Positions 1-5,229 of a stretch of DNA of 5,229 nucleotides are shown piece after piece. Made by a program: the position numbers and the translations under genes. Location: assembly GCA_026398545.1 (NCBI GenBank), contig JAPLSR010000115.1:1-5229 (forward strand). The letters are read 5' to 3'. The notes under the pieces were generated by a model, which worked only from the letters and a program-made list of their open reading frames with translations, ran no database searches and was not told where the DNA came from. This DNA is from Candidatus Sumerlaeota bacterium (GTDB taxonomy: Bacteria; Sumerlaeota; Sumerlaeia; MWCT01). Numbering within the stretch: the stretch's first letter is position 1; each line of letters starts with the position of its first letter.

Positions 1-137
1 CGCCGTCAATCGGGGCACCGCCCGCAAGACCCTCCGGACCCGTCGATATTGATGACCTTCTGAAAAAGGGCCTCATCTCAGAGGAGGAATATCAGGCAAT
101 CTCTAAGATTTCCCGCAGGAATCCCCGGAAAAAATGA
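1..137 (+). CDS. C-terminal tail of an unidentified protein (partial, start outside window)
   Basis: An open frame enters from the left edge (first whole codon at base 3) and ends at TGA 135-137. The visible 44 residues have two parts. First comes a Pro/Ala/Gly-rich stretch of about 13 residues (PSIGAPPARPSGP), which looks like a flexible linker. Then comes a short charged helix, VDIDDLLKKGLISEEEYQAI, followed by a basic end (SRRNPRKK). The pattern LLKKGLISEEEYQ resembles the SHOCT-type short C-terminal helix found at the end of many unrelated bacterial proteins, so it says little about the main domain. The stop overlaps the next start as ATGA, which suggests one transcript and translational coupling with the deacetylase. 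The reading frame is well supported by its amino acid composition and the overlap. The function is unknown because the body of the protein is missing. Confidence 0.7.
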   Translation, partial: PSIGAPPARPSGPVDIDDLLKKGLISEEEYQAISKISRRNPRKK

Positions 138-883
138 GCGCCACTATCCTTACATATCATCATGTGGCGGATGCGCCTCCCGGTCATCCGCGAAGAGACC
201 TCTTTATCTCCCCACGGGAGTTTAACCGTCAGATGGATTTTCTGAAACAGGACGGATTCCATGTGACGTCGCTTGACCTGATAAAAAACTCCCTTACAGG
301 CGGAGAACCTCTCCCGCACCACACCGTTGCCATCACATTTGATGACGGATTTGAGGACATTTTCCAGAACGCCTTTCCCATCCTGAGGGCGCATGGATTC
401 ACGGCGACAATCTTCGTTATCACTGGAACCCTTGGTGCGGCTGTCTCTCAGGGGGACACGTCGGAATGTGAGCGATATCTCTCCGCTGAACACCTGCGCG
501 CACTATCTGCGGCGGATATCACCATAGGTTCCCATTCGACCGCACACCGACGACTTGGCAATATCCCTCTGGATGAGGCAACGGAGGAGATTGTGAATTC
601 GCGCAAAGTGCTTGAAGAGATTCTCGGACGTCCGGTAACCTGGTTCAGTTATCCCTTCGGGAGTTTCAACTCCGAGGTGGCGCGATGCGTCCGCAATGCC
701 GGATATGCGGGGGCGGTTTCAGTCATAAGGGACAACCGTGTGAAACCCTCGCAGGTTTATTATCTCCCGCGAGTCATGGTGATGCCGGATGCCACACTCC
801 TGCGCTTCAGGTATTATTTCAGCGCTCTCTACAGCATCATTCACCGGATAAAGAACCGCAGGCGATGGGGAGAATACGCATGA
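134..883 (+). CDS. Polysaccharide deacetylase family protein (CE4 / NodB homology domain)
   Basis: This 249-residue protein is a metal-dependent carbohydrate deacetylase that would remove acetyl groups from a glycan or glycolipid. The NodB motifs appear in order: TFDDG at residues 68-72 (catalytic base and metal-binding Asp pair), the metal-binding HSTAH at 134-138, and SYPFG at 172-176 (substrate groove). The opening LTYHHV (residues 6-11) is typical of the PgaB/IcaB-like branch. I see no signal peptide and no N-terminal membrane segment, so a cytosolic location is likely unless the start is wrong. The C-terminal residues 222-245 are aromatic, hydrophobic and Arg/Lys-rich, and could dock on a membrane (inference). 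The classical late LxH motif is not obvious; LPRVMV at 211-216 is in its place. The start ATG 134 overlaps the upstream stop, with AGGA at 117-120 as a distant ribosome binding site. The family call is firm; the substrate is unknown. Confidence 0.9.
   Translation: MSATILTYHHVADAPPGHPRRDLFISPREFNRQMDFLKQDGFHVTSLDLIKNSLTGGEPLPHHTVAITFDDGFEDIFQNAFPILRAHGFTATIFVITGTLGAAVSQGDTSECERYLSAEHLRALSAADITIGSHSTAHRRLGNIPLDEATEEIVNSRKVLEEILGRPVTWFSYPFGSFNSEVARCVRNAGYAGAVSVIRDNRVKPSQVYYLPRVMVMPDATLLRFRYYFSALYSIIHRIKNRRRWGEYA
867..872 (+). promoter_or_regulatory. Shine-Dalgarno-like site inside the deacetylase end
   Basis: GGGGAG lies 7 bases before the ATG at 880, a normal ribosome-binding distance for that codon. 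It is 18 bases from TTG 891 and 45 from ATG 918, too far to serve either directly. It therefore favours translation re-entering at 880, in the mini-ORF frame. Confidence 0.4.
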
Positions 884-921
884 CTACTATTTGTCAGCTA
901 AACGCGGTGCGGCGACGATGA
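880..921 (+). CDS. Possible 13-codon coupling mini-ORF (MTTICQLNAVRRR)
   Basis: A very short frame starts at ATG 880, which overlaps the deacetylase stop as ATGA (880-883). It ends at TGA 919-921, which overlaps the preferred ATG of the next glycosyltransferase as a second ATGA (918-921). Its own ribosome binding site, GGGGAG at 867-872, is well spaced, while ATG 918 has no clear one. This layout would let a ribosome finish the deacetylase, translate 13 codons and re-initiate on the glycosyltransferase. The peptide itself has no recognisable domain and may have no function. The alternative is chance: the gap would then simply be the untranslated leader of the next gene, or the glycosyltransferase starts at TTG 891. 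Only the sequence layout supports it. Confidence 0.3.
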   Translation: MTTICQLNAVRRR

Positions 922-2030
922 AAATCTTACACACCAATTTTCATAAAGGTTGGGGGGGGCAGTCGAACAGGATTCTCATTGTCTGCCGTGAGCTGGCGCA
1001 AAGGGGACACGAGGTCGCGATTGACGCCCCGCCCGGGAGTGAACTTGTGCGACGGGCACAGGCGCATGGGGTTCGCACTTTTGAGGAGATGCACTTTTTC
1101 CGCGGGTTGCACCCTTTAAGTCTATTGCGCGACATCAGGGCGATGAGGAGATTGCTCCTTCAGGAGAAGTTTGACATTGTGCACACTCACGGCTCCCAGG
1201 ATGCCTGGTGCGCCGCCTTTGCACTCCTTGGAATGAGCCCGCGTCCGCACCTCCTCCGCACAAAACACAATATCTTTCCCATCAGGGAGCACTTCGCCAA
1301 CAGATGGCTATACGGAAGGATGACGGATAAAATCATCTGCATCTCACGCGCCATCCTTGAATACTGCGCGGCGAAGCCCTATCTCAGGCGCGAAAATCTT
1401 GTCCTTATCCACAGCGCAGTCAACGCCGAACTTTATGCCCGCGGCGACAGGGAGAAAATCCGCAAGGAACTGGGCCTGGGCGGACATTACGTTGCCGGGA
1501 TTGTGGGTCGCCTCCGTCCCGAAAAGGGGCACCATACCCTGTTAGAGGCATTTGCACGACTCAAAGACAGGGCGCCGGATATGATGCTCGTGGTGTGCGG
1601 CGATGGTTCCATATTTCAGGAGCTCTCCGACTTTGCAAAGGCAAATGCCATATCTGACCGCGTGATTTTCACAGGCTTCCGGACAGATATACCCGACATC
1701 CTTTCCGCCTTAGATGTATTTATCCTGCCATCACTCTCCGAGGGGCTCGGGACGGCAATCCTGGAGGCGGGGGCGGCGGGACTTCCCATCATCGCCTCAA
1801 ACATTGGCGGCATTCCGGACATCATTGAAGACGGCGCAAGTGGCATCCTGGTGCCTCCGACAGATGTCTCTGCACTGGCGGAGGCAATTATGTCAGTTTA
1901 CTCAAATCCTGAGAAGGCAAAACTCCTCGGTATGGCGGCACAAAGGCGCGTTAGGCAGCATTTCTCCGAGAAGGCGCTGGTTGATAAAAATGAGAGCCTG
2001 TATCAATCATTGATTAATGCGCCGGAATAA
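918..2030 (+). CDS. Glycosyltransferase family 4 (GT-B fold) protein
   Basis: This 370-residue retaining glycosyltransferase would move a sugar from a nucleotide donor onto a growing, probably lipid-linked, glycan at the cytosolic membrane face. The N-terminal acceptor domain opens with MKILHTN and the glycine loop GWGGQSNR (residues 11-18), and holds DIVHTHG at 86-92. The C-terminal donor domain (about 190 onward) has GRLRPEKG at 197-204, VVCGDG at 225-230, and the EX7E signature from E275 (PSLSEGLG) to E283, followed by ASNIGGIPDII. The length is normal for the family. I prefer ATG 918 because the first beta strand begins at once (MKILH). An in-frame TTG at 891 would add nine residues (MSAKRGAAT) that look unlike the family and lack a well-placed ribosome binding site. 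ATG 918 also lacks its own clear site, which suggests coupling to upstream translation. Donor and acceptor sugars cannot be read from the sequence. Confidence 0.92.
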   Translation: MKILHTNFHKGWGGQSNRILIVCRELAQRGHEVAIDAPPGSELVRRAQAHGVRTFEEMHFFRGLHPLSLLRDIRAMRRLLLQEKFDIVHTHGSQDAWCAAFALLGMSPRPHLLRTKHNIFPIREHFANRWLYGRMTDKIICISRAILEYCAAKPYLRRENLVLIHSAVNAELYARGDREKIRKELGLGGHYVAGIVGRLRPEKGHHTLLEAFARLKDRAPDMMLVVCGDGSIFQELSDFAKANAISDRVIFTGFRTDIPDILSALDVFILPSLSEGLGTAILEAGAAGLPIIASNIGGIPDIIEDGASGILVPPTDVSALAEAIMSVYSNPEKAKLLGMAAQRRVRQHFSEKALVDKNESLYQSLINAPE

Positions 2031-2152
2031 TCCACCAGTGATGCCATTAAGGGTTGAATCCGCATCAATTTACGTTTTTTCATATGAAATTTTGATTGCA
2101 TCCGCAACCGGGGGCAAATAGCTTTTTCATAAAAGTCGCAAAAGGGCGGGAA
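2031..2152 (+). promoter_or_regulatory. Intergenic gap before the aminotransferase; possible promoter or operator, none assigned
   Basis: This is the longest non-coding gap in the window. It contains AT-rich patches (about 2064-2097 and 2117-2134) and a perfect 12-base palindrome at 2078-2089. It also has an imperfect inverted repeat, GCATCAATTT at 2062-2071 against AATTTTGATTGC at 2088-2099. No GC-rich stem with a T-run that would make a convincing terminator is present. TTGAAT (2054-2059) and TTGATT (2092-2097) resemble -35 boxes, but neither has a good -10 at 16-18 bases. AAGGG at 2142-2146 is a usable ribosome binding site six bases before ATG 2153. A new transcription unit could begin here, but I cannot place the promoter. 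Confidence 0.3.
2078..2089. repeat. 12-base perfect palindrome TTTCATATGAAA
   Basis: The sequence reads identically on both strands and sits about 64 bases before the aminotransferase start. Its position in a non-coding gap would suit an operator for a dimeric regulator. However, about one 12-base palindrome is expected by chance in a window of this size, so its location is the only argument. Confidence 0.3.
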
Positions 2153-3349
2153 ATGGATTTTAAATATTACGTGTTTGACCTTGATTACGGGGCTGAGGAG
2201 TTGCAGGCTGTCCGCGAGGTGCTGAAGGACCGCTGGCTCACGATGGGTCCCCGGACGGCGCAATTTGAAAAGGCATTTTCAAAATGGCTCGATGGCACAC
2301 CCTGCGCCCTCGTCTCAAGCGGAACCACGGCGCTCCATCTTGCGGTGTATGCCCTCGGACTTTCACGGGGCGATGAGGTTATACTTCCATCCCTCACCTT
2401 TGCCGCCACCGCAAATGTTGTTGTCCAGTGCGGGGCAAGATGTGTCTTCGCAGATATCGAACGGCTGGATGTCCCCCTACTTTCACCTTCCGAGGTGGCA
2501 CGGAAGATGACGCCACGCACACGTATCATCATACCCGTCCATTATGCGGGATTCTCGGCGGACATGGAGGGGCTTTCAAAAATTGTTAAAAAGGAAAAGT
2601 CACGGCGAAAAAAAGCCGGGGAGACGCGCCCGCTATACATTGTGGAGGACGCCGCACACGCTGCCGGAGCGCGCGACTCGCAGGGGCGACCCCTCGGCGC
2701 CATCAGCGATGCAGGCTGTTTCAGCCTCTTCTCCAATAAAAACATTGCCGCCGGCGAGGGGGGAATTATCGCCACAAAAGATGCGAGTCTCCATAAGCGC
2801 ATCCTCCTTCTGCGCAGTCATGGACTGACACGTCAGACATGGGAACGGCACAAGGACTATGCCGGTGACCAGGCTTACCTTTATGACCTCATGGAACCCG
2901 GCTTCAACTACCGACCCACAGAGCTTACCGCCGCCCTTGCCCTGACGCAGCTTGAGAAACTCCCCCGCATTAACGAAACCCGCAAGGCGCTCTTCCTGCG
3001 GGCGCATGAGCGGCTAAAGGGCATCTCCGGCGTCGCTCTCCCCTTCGCAGAACCGGCATCCTGGGGTAAACCGTCCTATCACATCCTGCCTGTCCTTCTG
3101 CCCGATGAGGAGACGCGGCGTCGCGTGGCAAAATCCCTTGCAAAAGAAGGCGTTCAGACCTCCCACCACTACCGTCCTTTACACACCATGTCTTACTACC
3201 GGAAGAAAACCCCACGCGCAGAATGCGACCTTCGCCGCACAGAGGAATACGCCGCACGGGAAATCACACTCCCACTCCATACGCGCCTCAGCTTTGCCGA
3301 TATGGATGAGATTATTAATCTCATGATGAAGGCTTTGTTTTCAAATTGA
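2153..3349 (+). CDS. DegT/DnrJ/EryC1/StrS family sugar aminotransferase
   Basis: This 398-residue PLP-dependent enzyme (fold type I) would transaminate a keto-sugar nucleotide, normally using glutamate, to give an amino sugar for a glycan. Visible landmarks are the opening LKDRWLTMGP at 24-33; SSGTTALHLA at 55-64 (PLP phosphate binding); EDAAHA at 165-170, with D166 contacting the PLP ring nitrogen; and SLFSNKNIAAGEGG at 191-204, with K196 as the expected Schiff-base lysine. RSHGL (221-225) and FNYRPTELTAAL (251-262) follow. Because the lysine is present, this should be an aminotransferase and not the His-bearing ColD-type dehydratase. A Lys/Arg-rich insert lies at 146-155 (KKEKSRRKKA), just before the EDAAHA strand. 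ATG 2153 is chosen over in-frame TTG 2096: it has AAGGG six bases upstream, and the extra 19 residues do not look like the family. The partner dehydratase is not in the window, so the product sugar is unknown. Confidence 0.93.
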   Translation: MDFKYYVFDLDYGAEELQAVREVLKDRWLTMGPRTAQFEKAFSKWLDGTPCALVSSGTTALHLAVYALGLSRGDEVILPSLTFAATANVVVQCGARCVFADIERLDVPLLSPSEVARKMTPRTRIIIPVHYAGFSADMEGLSKIVKKEKSRRKKAGETRPLYIVEDAAHAAGARDSQGRPLGAISDAGCFSLFSNKNIAAGEGGIIATKDASLHKRILLLRSHGLTRQTWERHKDYAGDQAYLYDLMEPGFNYRPTELTAALALTQLEKLPRINETRKALFLRAHERLKGISGVALPFAEPASWGKPSYHILPVLLPDEETRRRVAKSLAKEGVQTSHHYRPLHTMSYYRKKTPRAECDLRRTEEYAAREITLPLHTRLSFADMDEIINLMMKALFSN

Positions 3350-3415
3350 CAAAGAAAAGTCATTGTTGGAAAAAAATGTAAAATACAAATAAAAATTTCA
3401 GGCGAGAAACTGAAA
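3350..3415 (+). promoter_or_regulatory. AT-rich leader before the GT2 gene; possible promoter
   Basis: This 66-base gap is far more AT-rich than the genes around it, as expected for a promoter. TTGGAA (3366-3371) and TAAAAA (3390-3395) are 18 bases apart and each match four of six positions of the sigma-70 boxes. TAAAAT at 3379-3384 is a better -10 box but lacks a -35 box at the right distance. The perfect TTGACA at 3346-3351, across the aminotransferase stop, is 27 bases from it. A promoter is plausible but not placed. The gap is also short enough for read-through from the aminotransferase. Confidence 0.3.
3396..3415 (+). repeat. Small inverted repeat abutting the GT2 start codon
   Basis: TTTCAG (3396-3401) and CTGAAA (3410-3415) are exact complements separated by eight bases (GCGAGAAA). 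The second arm ends directly before ATG 3416, and the purine-rich loop GCGAG is the only ribosome-binding candidate. If it folds in RNA, the stem would sit on the initiation region and could lower translation. A six-base stem with only two G-C pairs is weak, and chance is a fair explanation. Confidence 0.25.
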
Positions 3416-4141
3416 ATGACCGAGCAACCGGCAAAGACTCCTTATCTATCCATTATTATACCAGTTTATAACGAGGAAAGGCGTATCAGCGAGACACTTC
3501 GCAAGGTTATGGATTTCATCAAACACAAGGGTTACTCCTGGGAAATCCTGATTGTGGATGATGGCTCGCGGGATAACACAGTCGCCATAGCGAGGGAGGC
3601 ACTTAATAGCGCACCCCATCGCATCCTCTCAAATGAGCGGAATATGGGCAAGGGCGCCTCCATCCGCCGCGGCATGATAGCGGCTCAGGGGCGTCTGCGC
3701 CTGTTTACGGATGCCGACCTCTCCACGCCGATTGAGGAGCTTGACCTTTTATCCACCCCCATTGCACAGGGGTATCATGTTGCATTTGGCTCACGGGCGC
3801 TCAGGGAATCGCAACTCCTGCAGAGACAGCCCTGGTATCGGGAGACGATGGGGCGCATCTTCAATATCTTTGTCAGGCTTCTCCATCTTCCCGGCATCAA
3901 AGACACGCAGTGCGGTTTCAAGCTCTTCACAGAAGAGGCGGCAAAGGCAATCTTTGAGAGGCAACGGTTGAGCGGCTTCTGTTTTGACGTTGAAGTTCTG
4001 ACACTGGCTTTGCGTCTTGGCTTTAAAATCAAGGAGGTGCCCGTGCGCTGGATAGACTCCCCTCAATCAAAGGTTAATCCACTAAAGGATTCCATCCGGA
4101 TGCTCTGGGACCTCATAAGGCTGAAATTCCGGCGGGATTAA
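3416..4141 (+). CDS. GT2 glycosyltransferase, polyprenyl-phosphate hexosyltransferase type (ALG5/DPM1-like)
   Basis: This 241-residue inverting GT-A enzyme resembles dolichyl-phosphate beta-glucosyltransferase, and would transfer a hexose from a nucleotide sugar to a polyprenyl phosphate on the inner membrane face. Landmarks are LSIIIPVYNE at 11-20; VDDGSRDNT at 47-55; NMGKGASIRRG at 76-86; the metal-binding TDADLSTP at 98-105; and DTQCGFKLF at 163-171, which is characteristic of the ALG5-like branch. These are followed by FDVEVL at 190-195, VPVRW at 208-212 and SKV at 218-220. No transmembrane segment is visible at either end, unlike GtrB/ArnC-type relatives with C-terminal membrane helices, so it is probably peripheral, held by its basic C-terminus (RLKFRRD). 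The guanylyltransferase follows after 23 bases, so GDP-mannose is a reasonable donor guess, but the motifs favour UDP-glucose. Family membership is firm; donor and acceptor are inferred. Confidence 0.9.
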   Translation: MTEQPAKTPYLSIIIPVYNEERRISETLRKVMDFIKHKGYSWEILIVDDGSRDNTVAIAREALNSAPHRILSNERNMGKGASIRRGMIAAQGRLRLFTDADLSTPIEELDLLSTPIAQGYHVAFGSRALRESQLLQRQPWYRETMGRIFNIFVRLLHLPGIKDTQCGFKLFTEEAAKAIFERQRLSGFCFDVEVLTLALRLGFKIKEVPVRWIDSPQSKVNPLKDSIRMLWDLIRLKFRRD

Positions 4142-4150
4142 GAGAGACTA

Positions 4151-4156
4151 AGGAGG
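4151..4156 (+). promoter_or_regulatory. Strong ribosome binding site for the guanylyltransferase
   Basis: AGGAGG matches the full Shine-Dalgarno core and lies eight bases before ATG 4165. It is the best such site in the window and settles the start of this gene. It suggests high translation independent of the GT2 gene that ends ten bases earlier. Confidence 0.85.
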
Positions 4157-4164
4157 GAGATTTA

Positions 4165-5229
4165 ATGAGAATCGGCGTCATCATGGCGGGGGGCATTGGA
4201 GAACGGTTCTGGCCCTGCAGCCGCAAAACAAGGCCCAAACAGCTCCTCAGGATTGTCTCGGACAAATCCTTCCTCAAGGAAGCTATTGAACGCATCAGTT
4301 CCCTCATCCTGCCGGAAAACATCTTTATTGTCACAAGCTGTCAATTGAAAGAACCTCTCCTCCGCGAGATTCCCGACTTTCCGCAAGAAAATATCATCTG
4401 CGAGCCTGTGGGGCGCAATACGGCGGCATGTCTTGCCCTCGCAGAGGTGATAACGTCCGCGCGCTTCCCTGACCCAACTATGGCAGTCCTCACGGCAGAC
4501 CATCTGATTCGCAATACCAGGTCATATCTGAATAATGCAGAGGCTGCCTGCCGCATTGCGGAGGAGGAAGGAAGTCTGGTGACAATTGGAATCACCCCAA
4601 CGCGACCTGAGACGGGCTTCGGTTATATTGAGGCGGGGGAGATTCTCCGGGATGAGTCAATGGGACTGGTCTTCCGCGTGAAGCGCTTTCTGGAAAAGCC
4701 GGACGCAAAGACTGCCGACTGGTTTCTGAAGTCGGGACAATTCTTCTGGAACAGCGGGATGTTTTTCTGGAAAAACTCCGTGTTGAGGGATAATATGGAG
4801 CGCTTTATCCCTGAAACCATGGCGGCGATGGATATATACCGCAGGGCGCTCGGGACACCGGATGAGGAAGCCGTGCTGGAGCGTATCTTTGCCGGATTGG
4901 ATAATATCTCCATTGATTGCGCCATTATGGAAAAGGCGGAGAATGTGTGCATGGTGCGCGCCGATTTCGACTGGGATGACCTGGGGACGTGGAATTCCTT
5001 AGAGCGGTTTTTCAAACCGGATAAGGAGGGGAATCTGGCGCTTGGACGGGGCATACTTGTGGAGACGGAAAACACAACGGTTTATAATACAACGGGCGCC
5101 AATGGGCAACTCGTGACGGCATTCGGTCTCCACGACATGCTCATTGTGGTTGACGGGGATGTGGTGATGGTATGTCCCAAATCTAAGGCGCCCGAACTGA
5201 AAAATCTCATCAATGAGCTGAAAAACAGA
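4165..5229 (+). CDS. manC: Mannose-1-phosphate guanylyltransferase (GDP-mannose pyrophosphorylase), partial at 3' end
   Basis: The enzyme makes GDP-mannose from mannose 1-phosphate and GTP in the cytosol. The frame stays open for 355 codons to the window edge with no stop. Landmarks are MAGGIGERFWPCSR at 7-20, the nucleotide-binding GGxGxRxWPxSR signature, followed by PKQLL at 24-28. Then come EPVGRNTA at 80-87, TADH at 110-113, GFGYIE at 151-156 and FLEKPD at 175-180 (sugar-phosphate binding). WNSGMFFW (195-202), SIDCAIMEK (249-257) and DFDWDDLGTW (267-276) complete the core. The short single-domain forms are about 350-360 residues, so probably only a few residues are missing. A longer bifunctional form with a C-terminal phosphomannose isomerase domain (about 470 residues) cannot be excluded. 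The start is fixed by AGGAGG at 4151-4156. It supplies donor for mannose, fucose, rhamnose or perosamine branches of the glycan. The symbol is given by family and not by close homology. Confidence 0.93.
   Translation, partial: MRIGVIMAGGIGERFWPCSRKTRPKQLLRIVSDKSFLKEAIERISSLILPENIFIVTSCQLKEPLLREIPDFPQENIICEPVGRNTAACLALAEVITSARFPDPTMAVLTADHLIRNTRSYLNNAEAACRIAEEEGSLVTIGITPTRPETGFGYIEAGEILRDESMGLVFRVKRFLEKPDAKTADWFLKSGQFFWNSGMFFWKNSVLRDNMERFIPETMAAMDIYRRALGTPDEEAVLERIFAGLDNISIDCAIMEKAENVCMVRADFDWDDLGTWNSLERFFKPDKEGNLALGRGILVETENTTVYNTTGANGQLVTAFGLHDMLIVVDGDVVMVCPKSKAPELKNLINELKNR

Noticed and set aside
92..493. 133-codon open frame on the minus strand
   Set aside because: It is antisense to the deacetylase and its catalytic motifs, and its composition shows no domain or plausible start context.
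891..917. TTG 891 as the start of the GT4 glycosyltransferase
   Set aside because: It adds MSAKRGAAT before a textbook family start (MKILHTN), has no ribosome binding site at normal distance, and ATG 918 sits in an ATGA overlap. It remains a minor alternative.
2031..2100. Intrinsic terminator after the GT4 gene
   Set aside because: The T-run at 2075-2080 is not preceded by a GC-rich stem, and the nearby inverted repeat is imperfect and AT-rich.
2096..2152. TTG 2096 as the start of the aminotransferase
   Set aside because: The additional 19 residues look like translated non-coding DNA. ATG 2153 has AAGGG at six bases and leads directly into the family's normal N-terminus.
2633..3007. 124-codon open frame on the minus strand
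   Set aside because: It is antisense to the PLP-lysine region of the aminotransferase and shows no independent coding evidence.
3346..3351. Perfect TTGACA as a -35 box
   Set aside because: No -10-like hexamer lies 16-18 bases downstream, where there is only a purine run. The nearest good match, TAAAAT at 3379, is 27 bases away.
4623..5075. 150-codon open frame on the minus strand
   Set aside because: It lies entirely inside the guanylyltransferase, which has full family motifs. The minus-strand product is Ser/Arg-rich with no recognisable motif, as expected for a shadow frame.
1..5229. CRISPR array, tRNA, insertion sequence, toxin-antitoxin or defence genes
   Set aside because: No spaced direct repeats, tRNA-like folds, transposase motifs or terminal inverted repeats were seen. 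Nearly every base belongs to recognised glycan biosynthesis genes.

Overview
The window is a compact, single-strand (+) block of surface-glycan or glycolipid biosynthesis genes from a bacterium of moderately high G+C content. All six readable reading frames run left to right: the tail of an unidentified protein, a CE4/NodB-type polysaccharide deacetylase, a GT4 (GT-B fold) glycosyltransferase, a DegT/DnrJ/EryC1/StrS sugar aminotransferase, a GT2 glycosyltransferase of the dolichyl-phosphate glucosyltransferase (ALG5/DPM1-like) type, and a mannose-1-phosphate guanylyltransferase that runs off the right edge. The sequence alone does not fix the phylum. Bacterial Shine-Dalgarno sites, ATGA stop/start overlaps and the gene content fit a bacterium making an O-antigen, capsule, exopolysaccharide or glycoprotein glycan. 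No taxonomic marker gene is present.

Layout: bases 1-2030 form a tightly coupled unit. The upstream tail (to 137) overlaps the deacetylase start by ATGA. The deacetylase (134-883) ends in another ATGA, which opens a 13-codon mini-ORF (880-921). That mini-ORF closes in a third ATGA, which is the preferred start of the GT4 gene (918-2030). A 122-base gap with AT-rich patches and a 12-base palindrome separates this unit from the aminotransferase (2153-3349). A 66-base, very AT-rich gap follows, then the GT2 gene (3416-4141). The guanylyltransferase (4165 to the edge) starts 23 bases later behind the best ribosome binding site in the window.

How the genes may work together (inference): the guanylyltransferase makes GDP-mannose. 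The GT2 enzyme would put a hexose on a polyprenyl phosphate carrier. The aminotransferase would make an amino sugar nucleotide from a keto-sugar supplied by a gene outside the window. The GT4 enzyme would extend the lipid-linked glycan and the deacetylase would remove an N- or O-acetyl group. No flippase, polymerase, dehydratase or initiating phosphoglycosyltransferase lies in the window, so the pathway is incomplete here.

I found no RNA gene, CRISPR array, insertion sequence, tRNA, convincing intrinsic terminator or defence system. The gene families are all well known. The most unusual feature is the double-ATGA mini-ORF between the deacetylase and the GT4 gene.
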